Shown: piece after piece, positions 11,301-23,519 of the stretch
How the letters are laid out: each line of letters begins with the position of its first letter
Numbering within the stretch: position 1 is the first letter of the stretch
Assembly: GCA_028023455.1 (NCBI GenBank)
Contig: JAQFVV010006216.1
Span: 5,164,877-5,228,876 of the forward strand
Direction: 5' to 3'
Length of the DNA: 64,000 bases
Source: Epiperipatus broadwayi
Taxonomy: Eukaryota > Onychophora > Udeonychophora > Euonychophora > Peripatidae
Translations under genes and position numbers: made by a program
Notes under the pieces: generated by a model
What the model was told of the DNA's origin: nothing
Seen by the model: only the letters and a program-made list of their open reading frames with translations
Databases searched by the model: none

Positions 11301-14300
11301 TTGTACCGGTAAAAACATGTTTATCCATCTAACATGAGCGGAACTCACAAAATGTACTTCAAACCCAGTCCAGCCCAAGATTTAGGTCAGGGACCAGCCT
11401 AAATTCGAACCCACTCTCTAAGCCCCAGATCTAACACCTAATGAATAACATAATAGTGATGGCACATGAGAATTAATCTTAATCCGGCCGACTAGCAAAG
11501 CTGAGCAAAACAATGAGACATCAATTAACTATGACTATATTAAAATATACATAAGCATGGTGGTAATATGTGGAAGTGGAGGAAAAAGGAATTCGAAACT
11601 ACTCAAATAAGTTAGACAATAAAATATAGTGTAATATAGTGACAAATTATTATACACTTATAAATTAATTATATACATTAGTGTGTGCATGAATGAGCAA
11701 GCGGTAGATAATTACATAGTGTCATTCATGCTATTATTTCTCATATGCTCTTTATTAGCTAAATAATATATTACAAATAAACACACATCTTTGGTGGGTC
11801 CAATATTAAGATACCAATCGACTATTAGAAGGAATTACATAATATGGCCATTAACACTTTGATTTATGGTTCAGAAACATGGTGACTAACATATATATTT
11901 CTAGGAGCATTCCGAAATTCATTATACATATGATAAAACTATTTTCACACCATTGAGGTCGTGAAAATAACAAAATACATTTGAAAGTTTATATATTTGA
12001 ATCTATGACAAAATATTTAATGAAAAATTATTTTAACAATAGTATGACAAATGCTTTATTTTCCCCAAGGCATATACTCTTAAATAAATATATAAATTAC
12101 AACGGTGGGATTGTATATGATTGAAATAAATTTAATCAATAAAACTAGAAGTAGTTTGCATTTATATATATATATATATTAAGCAAAGCGTAATTTTAAT
12201 ATTAGAGCATTAAAACTGGGTCATGAAGCAAAAGGAGAAGTTTGCGGTGCTGACATAATAGCCTAAAAATAACTAAGAGGAAAAGGTCGTGCTTCTGTAT
12301 GAAAAATGAAATCTCACACCCCCTTCTTGGGTATTGCTTAGAGAAAAGTGGATAGGCATGGCGTGGCCCAGACTTTGCTGGTATAACCGATGCGAGAGGC
12401 CTTTTATCTATGAAGTGAATATGCATAGCATGTGCCAAACTTACAGGATCACCACCAGAGGCATTTTATATGAAATAAATGATTCCAGATAGCTCAACTA
12501 TCTACGGAATGAGATATGAGAAGAAATCTATGGGTTCAAACCTGTCGCAACCCCCAGATTAAGACTAGAAGCACGTAATATATATATATGAAGATCGGCT
12601 AAATGTCAGTAATGCAGAAGGAATGAATGTCCCTAACAACATTGAATAAGATTTACTGCTTTTAAAAGTAAATGACCCTTGTTTGAGTACTATAATTTAG
12701 ACAAATAATACGCTATGCAGTTATAATATATATATAGAGATTTACATTTCATTTACTTAAAATATACTTGAAGATTTTATATAGCAAAAGAAACATTAAG
12801 ATTTAGATTTCAAATTAATAAAATATATGTTAAGATTTGATTTAGTAAAAGAAACATTAAGATTCACCCCCTTCCCTTTCCTACTACTTAAAATAAAACA
12901 ATCCCACCTTCGTTGATTTTACAATAACTGAAATATTTAAATACAAGATTTGAAATTTTATGAGTATGGAAAATATAAGAAGACTGGCAGTTATAGAAAA
13001 TAATTAATGGGTCACTCTTTCAGAATTGAATAAAACAAAACATTTTAAAAGATTTCAAAGCATTAATTAGCTTAAGTTCTGGATTTACCCCGGCTAGAAA
13101 ATCCAGAATTAAACAAATCAATTTTTATATTAAATAAAATGTTGATTCATAAAACAATCTGGCAAATGTATTAATTTACAATGCATTATATATATATATA
13201 TTTTAAGGGGATGTTAATAACCTTTTCATGAAGGTTTAGTAAAAAAAAAATGGCAGAAAAGATTTTTAGAAATTAAGCTCGCCAGATTGTGAGATTGGCA
13301 TATTAAAAATAAAAGCACACACAAAATCAAGTAATAAATAAATGACTGCACCAAAATTAAAGAAAGTTAGAGCATATGAGATAGAATTAAATTTAAAGAA
13401 ATCATTTGAGAGCAATTTACACATTATATATATAGAAATTAACTAAGCAAATTACATGGTAACAAAAACAAAGTTAAACAATATATTCAAAAGATATCTT
13501 GATAGATGAGTTAGGTTAGATTGACTATTAGGTGGTGACTTGGAAATTTACCTTTCAATTTTAAGAGTCCATTTTGAAATATGGCACGTGCACGGCAATT
13601 GAAATGCAAGTACTTCGGTGGCAGAAAACTTCTATTAGCATTCTAAAGTTCTTTTTTTTTTAGACCTTTCTTCATTTCAGGGCAGCAGGATATTATGGTA
13701 GTGGTAGATGATGACCCATAGGGCCGATGAAGAATGGTGGATTTACTGCTACATCATTTTAGTTTCACAGTGATGTTAACAATCATTTTCACTAAAGTAG
13801 CTAATCTCTCAATAGTAGCTAATCTTCTCTGTGACTCAAAATTCAGTCATTTTATACTTTTTCTTTATCGGTTGTTTTTGAAGATGCAACAGTAAGATAA
13901 CATCCAAAAATAAATTCAAATCTATTTCCAGATTAGAAATAGATTTAACAACATGTTTTTAACAAAAGTATCTCTAATCTTAATCCCATTTTAAGTAAAA
14001 ACTTTAATTAAAAATACCTTCCCCAGATTAAAACAACCCTTAATTATTTTTAGACAATCAACTGTAGCATCTTCCATATTGGATTTTATAAAAATATACA
14101 GTTTAATAGAAAAGTACTTTAAAAACAAAAAGTTTAAAAATGACATATAATAAAATATTTAAAATCAATATTGTTAGTAAGTTTTTGCTCCTATATACAT
14201 TTAAATCGCACCTATAATACTTTAATAAAAAAAGAACTAATAATTAATAATAGACTTAATAATCATAAAATTAATAATAAAATGTTATTGAAAGTTAAAA

Positions 14301-14444
14301 TTGATAAATTTAGGCGCGCATTTCAAATATATACATAACATATATATATATATGACAAAAGGAGCAGGATAAGATATAGGATTTAAATATAGGTTAGTAG
14401 GTAGAAACATGAAGCACAATCTTATGCTAAGATTGACTGCTTCA
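11301..14444 (+). mobile_element. 3.1-kb non-coding mobile element with terminal hairpin, copy 1
   Basis: Colinear over its full length with the inverse copy at 58392-61449. The left end is TTGTACCGGT and the right end TGACTGCTTCA. It is flanked by a 3-bp duplication ATA (11298-11300, 14445-14447), and the 3' LTR supplies an uninterrupted version near 31305. There are no terminal inverted repeats. The right end is a strong stem-loop: GAAGCACAATCTTA (14411-14424) pairs with TAAGATTG..TGCTTC (14428-14443). It contains tRNA-like internal promoter boxes (12490-12542) and one short ORF partly shared by both copies. No known transposase or RT was found, so the class is unresolved. Confidence 0.82.
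12483..12556 (+). other. tRNA-like segment with A- and B-box (possible SINE-type promoter)
   Basis: TAGCTCAACTA at 12490-12500 resembles an RNA polymerase III A box, and GGTTCAAACC at 12533-12542 matches the B-box consensus. Start-to-start spacing is 43 bases, as in a real tRNA. The acceptor and T-stem positions do not pair, so this is not a functional tRNA gene. The equivalent region of copy 2 (about 60160-60250, minus) keeps the arrangement. It may be the promoter of a tRNA-derived module inside the 3.1-kb element. Confidence 0.4.
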
Positions 14445-14761
14445 ATATCCTCATACAGTTACACATGTTCACACATACCTGCATATTAAGTGATATTAAT
14501 ATACCCTGAAATAGATGACTATGCAGATTTTTCCGGAGTTTGAAATCTAGGAATAACAGAAATTAAATGTGGGAAAGATGAGGTGAGTATATGGATATAG
14601 TTTGATATCTATTTGAATATTAACCCCTTATCTTTCAGAAATGAGATCAAAGTGTACATGGGTGTATCTTGTAGAGATTTTAGATAGATTCTCTTGGCCA
14701 CTGTGATGACCTAGCTAACCTATTATCTATCATACCAGATAAAAATCTGTTCTGTTACATA

Positions 14762-14780
14762 TGGTTTTACCAATCGTGAG
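14762..14780 (+). other. Primer-binding-site-like sequence after the 5' LTR
   Basis: Starts with TGG two bases after the LTR end. It keeps the spacing of a tRNA-Lys type site (TGG, CCAA, CGTG, GG), although the GCGCC part has decayed to TTTTA. It resembles the better-preserved units at 38164-38508. It is absent after the 3' LTR, as expected. Confidence 0.6.
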
Positions 14781-14814
14781 GTCTAAAATCATTTATTAAT
14801 ATCACACTTGGTTA

Positions 14815-14850
14815 TATATATATATATGTTTGTGTGTGTGTGTGTGTGTA
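14815..14850. repeat. (TA)n(TG)n microsatellite
   Basis: TA repeats followed by TGTTTG and then a run of TG units in the leader region between the PBS and gag. Confidence 0.85.
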
Positions 14851-15239
14851 GTACATCCAATTGCGGTGTAATCAAATTTTATATTAATTTGCAATTCAAT
14901 AATTTAAATAATAAAAACAATAAAACAAACATTTCTTTATAAAAATTTTCTTTGATATGACAAATTGAACTTAAATATTGGAATTTACGATTAAAAAAAT
15001 TGTATAAAATGGCTGATAATCAACCAGTTAAAGTATTTTAATATTGAGAGATTAAATAGTAAAATAAAAGATCAAATAAAGTAACAGCTTGGGTGAACAT
15101 AAAAGTTTGTTTTGGCAAAAATAGTAAAAGAGTAGTGACAATGAATATTTCCATGATATACATCATTATAAGAAATACCTATAACAGTTAAAAGTTGAAA
15201 TAATAATTAGTCCCATAATATAAAATAAATAATTAAGGA

Positions 15240-16230
15240 AAATACGATTACAAGAAGTAAAATCAAAATGATATGACCAGAAACTAAGTATTGAACAAGA
15301 AAGTGAAAGTGATGTACAAGATGAGACAGATAAGAGAAGAAATGGAGAGTGTTATTCTAGAAGATCTAGAAATAGAACAGGATCTTAGTATATCTGGGGT
15401 GCCACAGTAGAAATTATTCAATCCCCAGAAATTATAAAAATTCCTGAAAGACAAAGGGAAGAAAAATGAAATGTTAAGGATATATCATTAAATCAAATGA
15501 TGTTGATGATACAACAAATGTTCACCCAGATGAAAACAGATATGAAAGCAGATCAATGTCAACCAAGATAGATAATGTGAAAGCAGATATGAAAGCAAGT
15601 CAACAACAATTGTTCACCAAGATGGATAATATGATAGTAAATATGAAAACAAAACAATTGTTCACCAAGATGGATAATAAGATAGCAGATATACAGCAAA
15701 CATCAATAGTCATAATAAATGTTTTTGAAAACATGAAAAATAAATCTGAAAAGATAGAAAGCAAGGAAACAACTAAAAGCTGACAGTGGTATTAAATTAC
15801 TGCCATTAGAGAAAATAATAGAAGAAAGAGACGGCAGAGATCAACAAAAAGTTGGAAAGAAATGAAAGCAAAATAAATACTACCATCATTGAAATAAAAT
15901 AAATTGGTGATAATTCCAAACTTAAATTGGAATTAAATCCAGAAGAATTTAAAGATAATCATGATATAAAAGGTGAGCATATAAGAACTAAAATAATCTC
16001 AAATGTTAGTGGAGATCATGAGATTAAAGTTCCAGTGATAAATAAAATTGATGAATGTCTAGAATCATACCATTGTAATAACATTTATCGTAAAAATAAA
16101 TTAGAAATGTTTCTTAGGGATACTTTTCCTCAAGTACTTGACAGCTATAAGGACAGAATAATTCCATATCATGCTAATCTTGTAGAGAAGAAATATCATT
16201 GTTATAATAAAATTTGGAAACTTTAAAATG
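15240..16230 (+). pseudogene. gag-like gene relic of the LTR element
   Basis: Frames are broken but recognisably coding. An N-terminal part around 15394-15560 contains a TVEIIQ segment and LNQMMLMIQQMF, matching TVSEIIQ and LNQMMIMMQQMF in the second gag relic (38860-40265). Next comes an open stretch at 15556-15783 with a tandem heptad-like repeat (LFTKMDN.I..., two clear units), probably coiled coil, and a further open stretch at 15927-16226 that is lysine/glutamate-rich and ends in a segment with FLRDTFPQVLDSYKD. No zinc knuckle is seen. The gag assignment rests on position (between PBS and the pol-less interior) and on the homologous relic that has a capsid-like segment. The identity of the 16090-16226 segment is uncertain. 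Confidence 0.6.
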
Positions 16231-18285
16231 AAGTGACCATGATTAATTATCTTAAATGTAAATTAAGATATTCAAAAGTCTTCTATAATGGAAGAGAGGA
16301 TCAAAATAAAAAGATCACTCGATGGATAGTACTTAAAATTAGAATAAAATAAAAAGGTTTAGTCCATTATTTTACAATAAAAATGATGTAATATAGGGTA
16401 TATGAGCACAGACTTTCAGATGACCCATCACTCTCCACTCTATCTAATATCACCGATACACTCAAGCACATATATGCTGAAAAGATAAATGATCACCAAT
16501 ATACGTATTTCATGCTAAACCAGCAATCATCAGTTGGTCCAGATTATCATCTCCCACACATATATACTATAAGTGCTCAGATATATATTAAGATAGACAA
16601 TCTTCCTAAAAATGATGATAAATGTAATTCTAGGAATATAAAAAGCAGACTTTAGCAGGAAGAGTGTACAGTATCATTGGTGATATCCAATGATTACCAA
16701 ATACTGGAATGGTCAATACTATCAGTACAAGATGACGGTACTTAAGGTACATAAATATCAATTATGGGCTAAAGAAAATTACTTTTTCTGTTATAAAAAT
16801 ACGATTTTCACACACATTCACATTGATTTAATAAAGAATTAATTTTACAAATATTCCATCAAGCTTTAAAAAAAAATTTTTTAATAGCAATACCATTGAC
16901 CTAAACTATGCTGTCTGAATTATCTGACCACAGAAGATATTGCTAAAAGCATCAATTTAGGTCATATAAAGTATTACTCCCTAGATTCACTTATATATCT
17001 AATATATATTTGGATTAAAATTATTACAAATTTAAATATGTTAAGCTTTCAGCCATGCCCATAATGCCATGAACTTTAAAGTATGTTATAAACTATTAAT
17101 AAACAATCCAACCAATTCATCTTTCCTTTAGAGAAAATATATGGCAATGCTATTATAAAACAAAAACAAATTCAACACATCTCAATTTTTTTTCCAAAAA
17201 CCATGCTTATGTGGTAAATTACACATTGATCATGGCAAAGATCAAATACACTATCATATAATGATAAAAAAGAGGAAGAAACAATGTAAAAACAAAATTA
17301 AACCAAATTACCAATTAAAAATTGAAGGTAAAACATCAAAAAACACATGATAGTTTTTCATAAGAATTCATGTTACATAAACTCTGTAACACAGACCCAT
17401 TCACCTTCAATAAATGTGCTAGAACCATGGTATAATGGTCCGACAACTCCAAAGGAACTTACGAGCCAAAGATATGAAAATCATACCATGGAAAAGTGGA
17501 ATAAATTTTTTTCCTCATTTTAAATGTATACACACACATAAACCAGTTTAATTCAAAACAAAAATATACAAGGTATGAATTTAAACCCATGTAATAAATT
17601 ATTAGGGTTATGATTAATTAGATTAAATAATAGAAATGTAAAAAAAAGCACATACATTACAAAACTTATGTCATAAGATATAGTTGGAAAATTAATTTTT
17701 AGAAATAAATTATATTATTTCTAGCATCAGTAATGAATCATAGCATTATTATTAAAAATGGAGACTGGTTATTCTAACGAGTTGCTTCATTTACAAATTA
17801 ATAACAACTGTCTCGTTTAACTGATACTGATAAAAATCCAGTAAGTCTCAAAGCAAAAGAGCAGGAAATGTACTCTTAAACAGAGCTATACTTAAACTAA
17901 TGCATTTTAGTTGCATCTTTAATCAGATTGTCTGCTATAAAAGCTTTGGTATATCATTACATCAATAATAAATATAACTATAAATAATCTATATCTTATA
18001 TATTAAAGACATATTGCATGAAAACACTCTTGAAGGTAGAATAACTCAAGTAATCAAAAATTCTATTATTAAAATGATGGGTAATTATGATGTATAAAGC
18101 TTAGTCCAATATACTCTAGAAAAAATAAATATCTTTTTAGGGAAAAATAATTAAAAATAAATCAAAAACAACCCCTAAATAAAAGTCAGAAAATTACCCA
18201 AAACAGTAAGTTTAGCTCAATCCTTATATGAGAGAGTAAAAAAGTAAGGAATTAAAGATATCAGTCATCTTTAACACTTTTTATA
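16231..18285. other. Decayed internal region of the LTR element, no pol recognised
   Basis: About 2 kb of AT-rich sequence where pol would be expected. I find no RT, protease or integrase motif in any frame. It contains one copy of a dispersed repeat near 16470-16565 (TTTCATGCTAAACCAGC, then GTTGGTCCAGATTATC, then CTCCCAC) that recurs at 44150-44230 and inverted at 44465-44545. Confidence 0.55.
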
Positions 18286-18297
18286 TAAGGGGGATAA
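18286..18297 (+). other. Polypurine tract before the 3' LTR
   Basis: AAGGGGGATAA lies immediately upstream of the 3' LTR start (TG at 18298), the position of the plus-strand primer in LTR elements. The equivalent position before the 5' LTR has no purine tract. Confidence 0.65.
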
Positions 18298-19212
18298 TGA
18301 AAGGTATAATCTTACATCCCTCCAATATCATTTACACACCCTTTTTACCTAATACAAATCCAAGACCCAATATAATAACATTCTCATATACTAACAACTA
18401 CATTAATGAGAATGAATACGTATTAAAATTCATTTCAATAAAAAAAAAATTAATCACAAGCACTATAATTGAGAAATCAGTAATTGTTTTATCCATTTAA
18501 ATACTTAATCCAAGCATATGTTTTTAATTAAAATGTAAAATACATACACAAAAACTAACATTTGTTAAAATCGTCTCATTAATTGCAATGTAACTTTTAT
18601 ACACTACAACAATATGAAGAAAATATGAGCAGAGATATTAGATGCAAGCAAGAAATGAAAGATTACTTAAAGAAAAGAAATAAATAAAAATTTTATTGTT
18701 ATTAATATATATATAATAATTACTAATAATGATATAAATATTATACATCATAATCATGAACTTGATATCCAAAGTCATCAAAAAATACTTTTTACGAAAC
18801 ATCCTCATTTTAATAATAGGAAAAGTATAAAACCAACAAGCTTCTCCAAATTCAGATTTAATAATCTCATCAGCTATACAACCTGCATATAGTTTAAGCA
18901 AAGAAATAGAACTTGCAGTTCGAATAGAAATTCCAATCACCATTAAGGTGAAAGATTAATAGAAATAAATCTTTGGATATTCAGGAAAAGAATAAAAGGC
19001 ACATAGATTCAAATCTAACCAACTGAGGGATTCAAAAGTGAAATCTCCAAAATTAAATTCAAGTTATTTGACATTTCCAAAAGATTTCTAACTTTAAACC
19101 AGAGATTGAATTAAGTTTAAATAAGGAAAATAAAGAAATCATTTTTAAAAAATTTGTATTAAAGTGTATATATGGGGAGTTATTGTAAGCAATAAGAATA
19201 TTGCTTTAACTT

Positions 19213-19765
19213 TGTTGTGTCCTCAGCTGTAGATGAGCAATCGCAAATCTAAATACTTAATTTTAAAATAAAAACAACCAACTAATTTACATTAGATCTT
19301 TATTGGTAAATAGTAAATCACAACAAAACAACCGTTATGGGTAATTGATTAACATGTATATAAAACTACCTTGACTGGGTGATGAAAATAAACCCTCAGG
19401 AAAGCCACTTAGGGCATTTAAAAATTATATTAAGACCAGTGCAGTCTGCTTCTACTCTAGTCGGCTGGATTCACCTACAGGCACTGAGAACCTGGGATCA
19501 CAGTCCGAAAAGGAGCAACACTTTGGAATAGCTACAGGATGTGCAAAACAGATTCATTTGGCTATTAATTCTTTTGATAATCTGATCTATTAAACAATGC
19601 ATCTGTAATTACTTTATTTAGTTAATACAGTTTGGTCTAATTACTTTTTATTTGACTTTACTTACTTTGAACCCTATATACATTTGCCCCCCCCCCCATT
19701 TATATCTCTACTAAATATTTATTACTCAAGTGTGTTCTGGCTGTATTACTTTGTGTTTCATATGG
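19213..19765 (-). repeat. 3' LTR of the Ty3/Gypsy element
   Basis: Begins (plus strand) TGTTGTGTCCTCAGCTG and aligns with 23520-24235. Two segments present in the other LTR (about 65 and 100 bp) are missing here. The inner edge is blurred because the last 40 bases have diverged. It contains a C run near 19686-19697. Confidence 0.75.
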
Positions 19766-19831
19766 TTTTGACCTCGATACTGTATCATTTTCACTATTCG
19801 TTGGCATTGCCTCTGACTCCATTGGTCACTG

Positions 19832-20770
19832 TCATTTCATTTGCATGGTTTGCTGCTCATCCAGCAATAACTCGCTTGGAATGTCAGATAACATTTGTAC
19901 CTCCTCTACAACTTGCTGACAGATGTGGTTTACATGTCTTCTATAGGTAGTGCCATTCTGTAGCTGAACGATTACTATTTGCTGAGATAACAGTTTCATA
20001 ATTATCCCCTCTACCCATTTCTTTTGCAACATATCCTGGACCCAAACTTTATGAACATTTTTATCACTGCTGTCATTTTTGACAAGATCTGGTAGTAATA
20101 AGGCTAATTTAATATGCAGTTTCCTACCCATTAACAGTTCTGCAGGTGATTTCCCAGTGGCCATTGATAGTGTTGTGTGTTGCCACAGCATCATGTTATC
20201 AATTGCTTGTTGTAAATCTCTATTATTTGATTTCTTTAACACCTTTTTGATTATTTGGACTGCCTCCTCTGCTAGACCATTCGATTCCAGGTGATATGGT
20301 GGTGTACGTATGTGTCTGATGCCATTATCATGAAAATTGCTTTCTATCTCCCTAACAATGAATGCAGTTCCATTATCAGACATGACGGTTTCCAGTAAAC
20401 CATGACATGCAAACACAGCATTTAATGTTTTAACTGTTTCAGTAGCAGTTAAAGCTTTTACAACTCTGCACTCTGTCCACTTTGAGAATGCAAGTATAAC
20501 CATGAGCAAGAGTTTTCCATTCACCAGTCCAGCATGATCTATGTGGACCCTTTGCCATGCTTTCATGGCTGCTGTTCATGAATTGTATACCTTAGCTCTC
20601 ATATTCATTTCTGTTTGATATGATGAACATTTTTTGATATTTTGCTCTATGTCAACGGTTATTTTTGGCCACCAGATGTAGCTGTGAGCCAGTGCTTTAG
20701 CTTGTCCAACTCCCGGGTGGCCATCGTGAAGTAAATTCAATACTTGATGTCGGCCTTCCATTGGTATCAT
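19832..20770 (-). pseudogene. pol: Integrase of the Ty3/Gypsy element
   Basis: The N-terminal HHCC zinc-binding domain lies in 20576-20770 (HDGHPGVGQAKALAHSYIWW, then CSSYQ, where the second Cys is now Tyr). After a stop near 20570 the catalytic core is open at 19832-20566. The D,D-35-E triad is Asp10 (VHIDHAG), Asp64 (MSDNGTAF) and Glu100 (SNGLAEEAV), with 35 residues between Asp64 and Glu100. SNGLAE is characteristic of K02A2.6-like Gypsy integrases. A basic C-terminal part with TTYRRHVNHI follows. Confidence 0.94.
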
Positions 20771-20784
20771 GACTTGATCACCTA

Positions 20785-21437
20785 TTAATATGCATCCTTT
20801 ACATATAGATAATTTATTATGGTTTGCCCAGAACCCTGGGTCAACATACTGCAGCCTTGAAGGTGGCCATCCATTTTTGATCCATCACATAAGCATCTGA
20901 TATCCCTGATCAGACCTGTCCAATTGACTATGCATTTTCTATTCAATACTTCTAAGTTTAGGGTGCCAATATAATTTATTTCCACCTCCATCATTAATTG
21001 TTCTTGTTTGTTCAGCATTTTTGATAATGCATTGGTGTGTGCAATCTGTTTGCCTTTTTTATATTCTAATATGTAATCATATGCTGACATTATATTCCTC
21101 CAGCACATCATGCATGGGTTTAAATGTTTAGGAGCTAAGCAATCATGGCCCAAAATACCCAGTAGTGGCTTGTGGTCTATAGTTATGTGGAAATTTCTTC
21201 TGAACAGGAATTGATGGAATTTTTTAAGGCCTTTCATTATAGCCAAAGCCTCCTTGTCAATTTGGCTATAATTTTCTCTGATTTTGAGAGAGTTCTCGAT
21301 CCATAAGCAATAGGGCATTCCCCCTTGTGACATGAGTAAGATAGCATTGCCCCCACTCCCCACTCTGATCCATTTGTTGTTAGGCATACTTTTAAACTGT
21401 TATTATAATGGTCTAATAGTTTCTCCAATGACAACAA
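20785..21437 (-). pseudogene. pol: RNase H region of the Ty3/Gypsy element
   Basis: Two overlapping frames cover an RNase H typical of Ty3/Gypsy pol. The first has TTNGSEWGVGAML, where the family has Asp (D-A/G-S), so the first catalytic Asp has become Asn. The second has ENYSQIDKEALAI (Glu of the active site) and ITIDHKPLLGILG. The C-terminal part (YILEYKKGKQIAHTNALSK) matches the usual connection to integrase. Confidence 0.88.
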
Positions 21438-21539
21438 TGTTTTTGTCCAACAGAATGCTTCGTGAATTCTAGACCAATGCTACTTCTGATCTTTTTTTAA
21501 TAGTTCATATAATGGCTTAGCTATGTGAGCTTTACCTTC

Positions 21540-22270
21540 CAAGAAAGGCTCGAAAAAGTTTACGAGACCTCAGAAAGCCTATAACTGTTTAATATAAGTA
21601 GATGGTGATGCATTTTTCACTGCCTTTACTTTTTCTGGTGATGCTCTCTTCCCTTTGTCAAAAATTAAATGGCCTAGAAATGTTAATTCTTTTGACATCC
21701 ATATGCTCTTGCAGGCATTTAATTTAACCCCAGATTTGTTTAGTTTTTCGCATATGATGAATAGTCTGTTGCACAACATTGCTTGTGGCATAGCCATGAT
21801 AAGTATGTCATCGTAATAGGGAATGACCTCTTCTAAACCCTGTAGCAAAACATTGATCCTTGCCTGAAATACATTTGGGGCTGTGGATATGCCAAAAGAT
21901 AAATGGTTGCACCTAAGTAGACCCATATGGGTCATTAAAGCCAAGATTTCCACTGATTTTTCTGTGACCTGGATCTGATGGAAAGCAGAATTAAGGTCTA
22001 GCTTCACAAAATAGAAAGCATTTTTCAGACTGGCCAAAACTTCCCTTACATTTGGGACATAAGCTCGCCTGTTAAAAATTTATTTACCGTTATTCGGTAA
22101 TCTCCGCATAATCTAATTTCCCCATTAGGCTTGGTAATTACCACCAAATGCATGGCCAATCAGATGTTTCAATGGGCATCAACACTCCTTTATCCACCAA
22201 TGACTTCAGCTTGTCTTCAACTTTAATCTTTTGTGCAAATGGAATTTTACGCCATTTACACACAACTGGT
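21540..22270 (-). pseudogene. pol: Reverse transcriptase of the Ty3/Gypsy element
   Basis: The longest intact part is 21579-22037. It starts in motif A (FVKLDLNSAFHQI, catalytic Asp at residue 14), runs through the SFGISTAPNVFQ segment, and contains the catalytic YYDD at residues 74-77, then the FLGHLIFDKG segment near the palm/thumb boundary. N-terminal RT sequence up to about 22270 is present but in other frames with stops. Catalytic residues are retained although the gene as a whole is broken. Confidence 0.92.
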
Positions 22271-22762
22271 CATGCATTTTCCAATAATTCTATTTCTACT
22301 GGTTTTGATGTGATCAATCCCAGTTTTTCATTGAACAGATCTGTATATTTATTAACTAGTTCATCTTCCAAAAAAATTTTCTTTATATTAATTTGTATCC
22401 CAATCTCATGAAACCATTCCCTCCCTATAATGGGGCCAATTTTACCATTTACAATATATAGGGGTAGATTCTCTTTTTTGCTGTTGTATTTAATTGGCAC
22501 TTTAACCTGAACAATTATTTTGAGCATGTTACCATTTACGTCTCTTGCTTTAATATGTTTTCTCTAAAACAATATTCACCTTATCATATAATTTTTTCCA
22601 ATCTATCCATGAAATTATGGAAATTGCCGATCTGCTATCAATTTCCATTTCTATTTCTTTACCGTAAATTTTAACTTTAATCATAAACTGGTGTATACTT
22701 TTAACTTGGAGATTTTTAATCATGTGGGTGGTTGTAAGTTTCCCTCCCCTATCTTGAGGCAT
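22270..22762 (-). pseudogene. Retropepsin-like protease region of the Ty3/Gypsy element
   Basis: Two fragments, 22550-22762 and 22270-22527, correspond to the aspartic protease between gag and RT. The first contains the active-site strand with MEIDSRSAISII. The family motif is D-S/T-G, so the Gly has become Arg and the enzyme would be inactive. The second fragment carries a GPIIGREWFHEIG segment typical of the end of the protease domain, then the DLFNEKLGLI stretch that leads into RT. A frame break separates them. Confidence 0.78.
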
Positions 22763-22768
22763 GTTCTT

Positions 22769-23510
22769 TTATATTTCCCTTGTCATCTTGTCTACAGACA
22801 TGTGACAAATGGCCTTTTTGCCACATTTAAAATACACTTTCTGCCATTTGCATTCTCTTGAAATATGGGCCATTTTCCCACAACAGAAACAGATTATTTT
22901 CACATTACTAGTATTTGTCTTTCTTGAGCTTAGGCTTCCTCTGTATGTTTTAAACACCCCCATTTTTGGGTTTCATCCGATTTTAAACTAAAAGCTTGAG
23001 CCTGCTCCAATATCAGCTCATATGCTATATACTTTTTGATGGCCATTTCGTAAGTTAACTCCATTTTTACTAGCAATTGCTGTCTGATCCTATCATCAGC
23101 CATGCCCCAAAGTAGCTGGTACATTATGATTTTGTCAATGAAATTACTGTAGTCACAATCTTTAGCCAATTCTCTTAAAGCTAGATTGTATTTCATTAAT
23201 TTTCTCACTGCTAAATTGTCTCCTATTTCAAAGAGTTAATCTAGCTATGTGGCGAGAGGGATGGGAGCTAAACTGATCATTTAACTTCTTGATCATTTCC
23301 TCGTACTTGACCTTCTCAGGAAAAAATCACTCTTTTCCCACCATAACACATTAGGGCCACTGTTTTTCTCTTATTATCACCAATTGCATTCAAGGTAAAG
23401 AAATTTTCGATCTGAGTTCTATATAATGGCCATTCAGATGCATTACTGGTGTCAAATTCACCTATGCTGTTCTGTCTTAACGACATAATTTCAGGTTGTT
23501 TTGAGACTGC
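22769..23510 (-). pseudogene. gag: gag of the Ty3/Gypsy element (capsid C-terminus and zinc knuckle)
   Basis: Encodes the structural Gag protein that packages the element's RNA. The best-preserved stretch is 22930-23208, an alpha-helical capsid C-terminal type sequence (LLWGMADDRIRQQLL, then a TYEMAIKKYIAYE segment). The next fragment, 22769-22963, holds a CCHC zinc knuckle with the exact spacing C-X2-C-X4-H-X4-C (CFCCGKMAHISREC). A second knuckle follows that has lost its first Cys and its His. The reading frame is broken between these parts and upstream toward 23510. Protease follows directly. Confidence 0.85.
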
Positions 23511-23519
23511 ACCACTCTT

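Larger units (their letters stand above)
7531..14759 (+). repeat. 5' LTR, split by three insertions
   Basis: Real LTR parts are about 7531-7914, 9078-10149, 10726-11300 and 14445-14759, or roughly 2.3 kb. It starts TGTAAGATG and ends CTGTTACA. Insertions removed to obtain this: the MITE at 7915-9077, the palindromic element at 10150-10725 and the 3.1-kb element at 11301-14444. The 3' LTR lacks about 600 bp or more around the palindrome, so the exact original length of that part is uncertain. A run of nine G follows GATGAAA near 9911-9926. Confidence 0.82.

Noticed and set aside
12483-12556. Possible functional tRNA gene
   Set aside because: A and B boxes are spaced correctly, but acceptor and T stems do not pair, so it is at most a tRNA-derived promoter.
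15394-16226. Host coiled-coil gene
   Set aside because: It lies between the PBS and 3' LTR of the LTR element and is homologous to the relic at 38860-40265, so it is a retrotransposon gag remnant.
19686-19697. C run (G run on the minus strand) as polypurine tract of the Gypsy element
   Set aside because: It lies inside the LTR and is present, shorter, in the other LTR as well, so it is not the tract between pol and the LTR.
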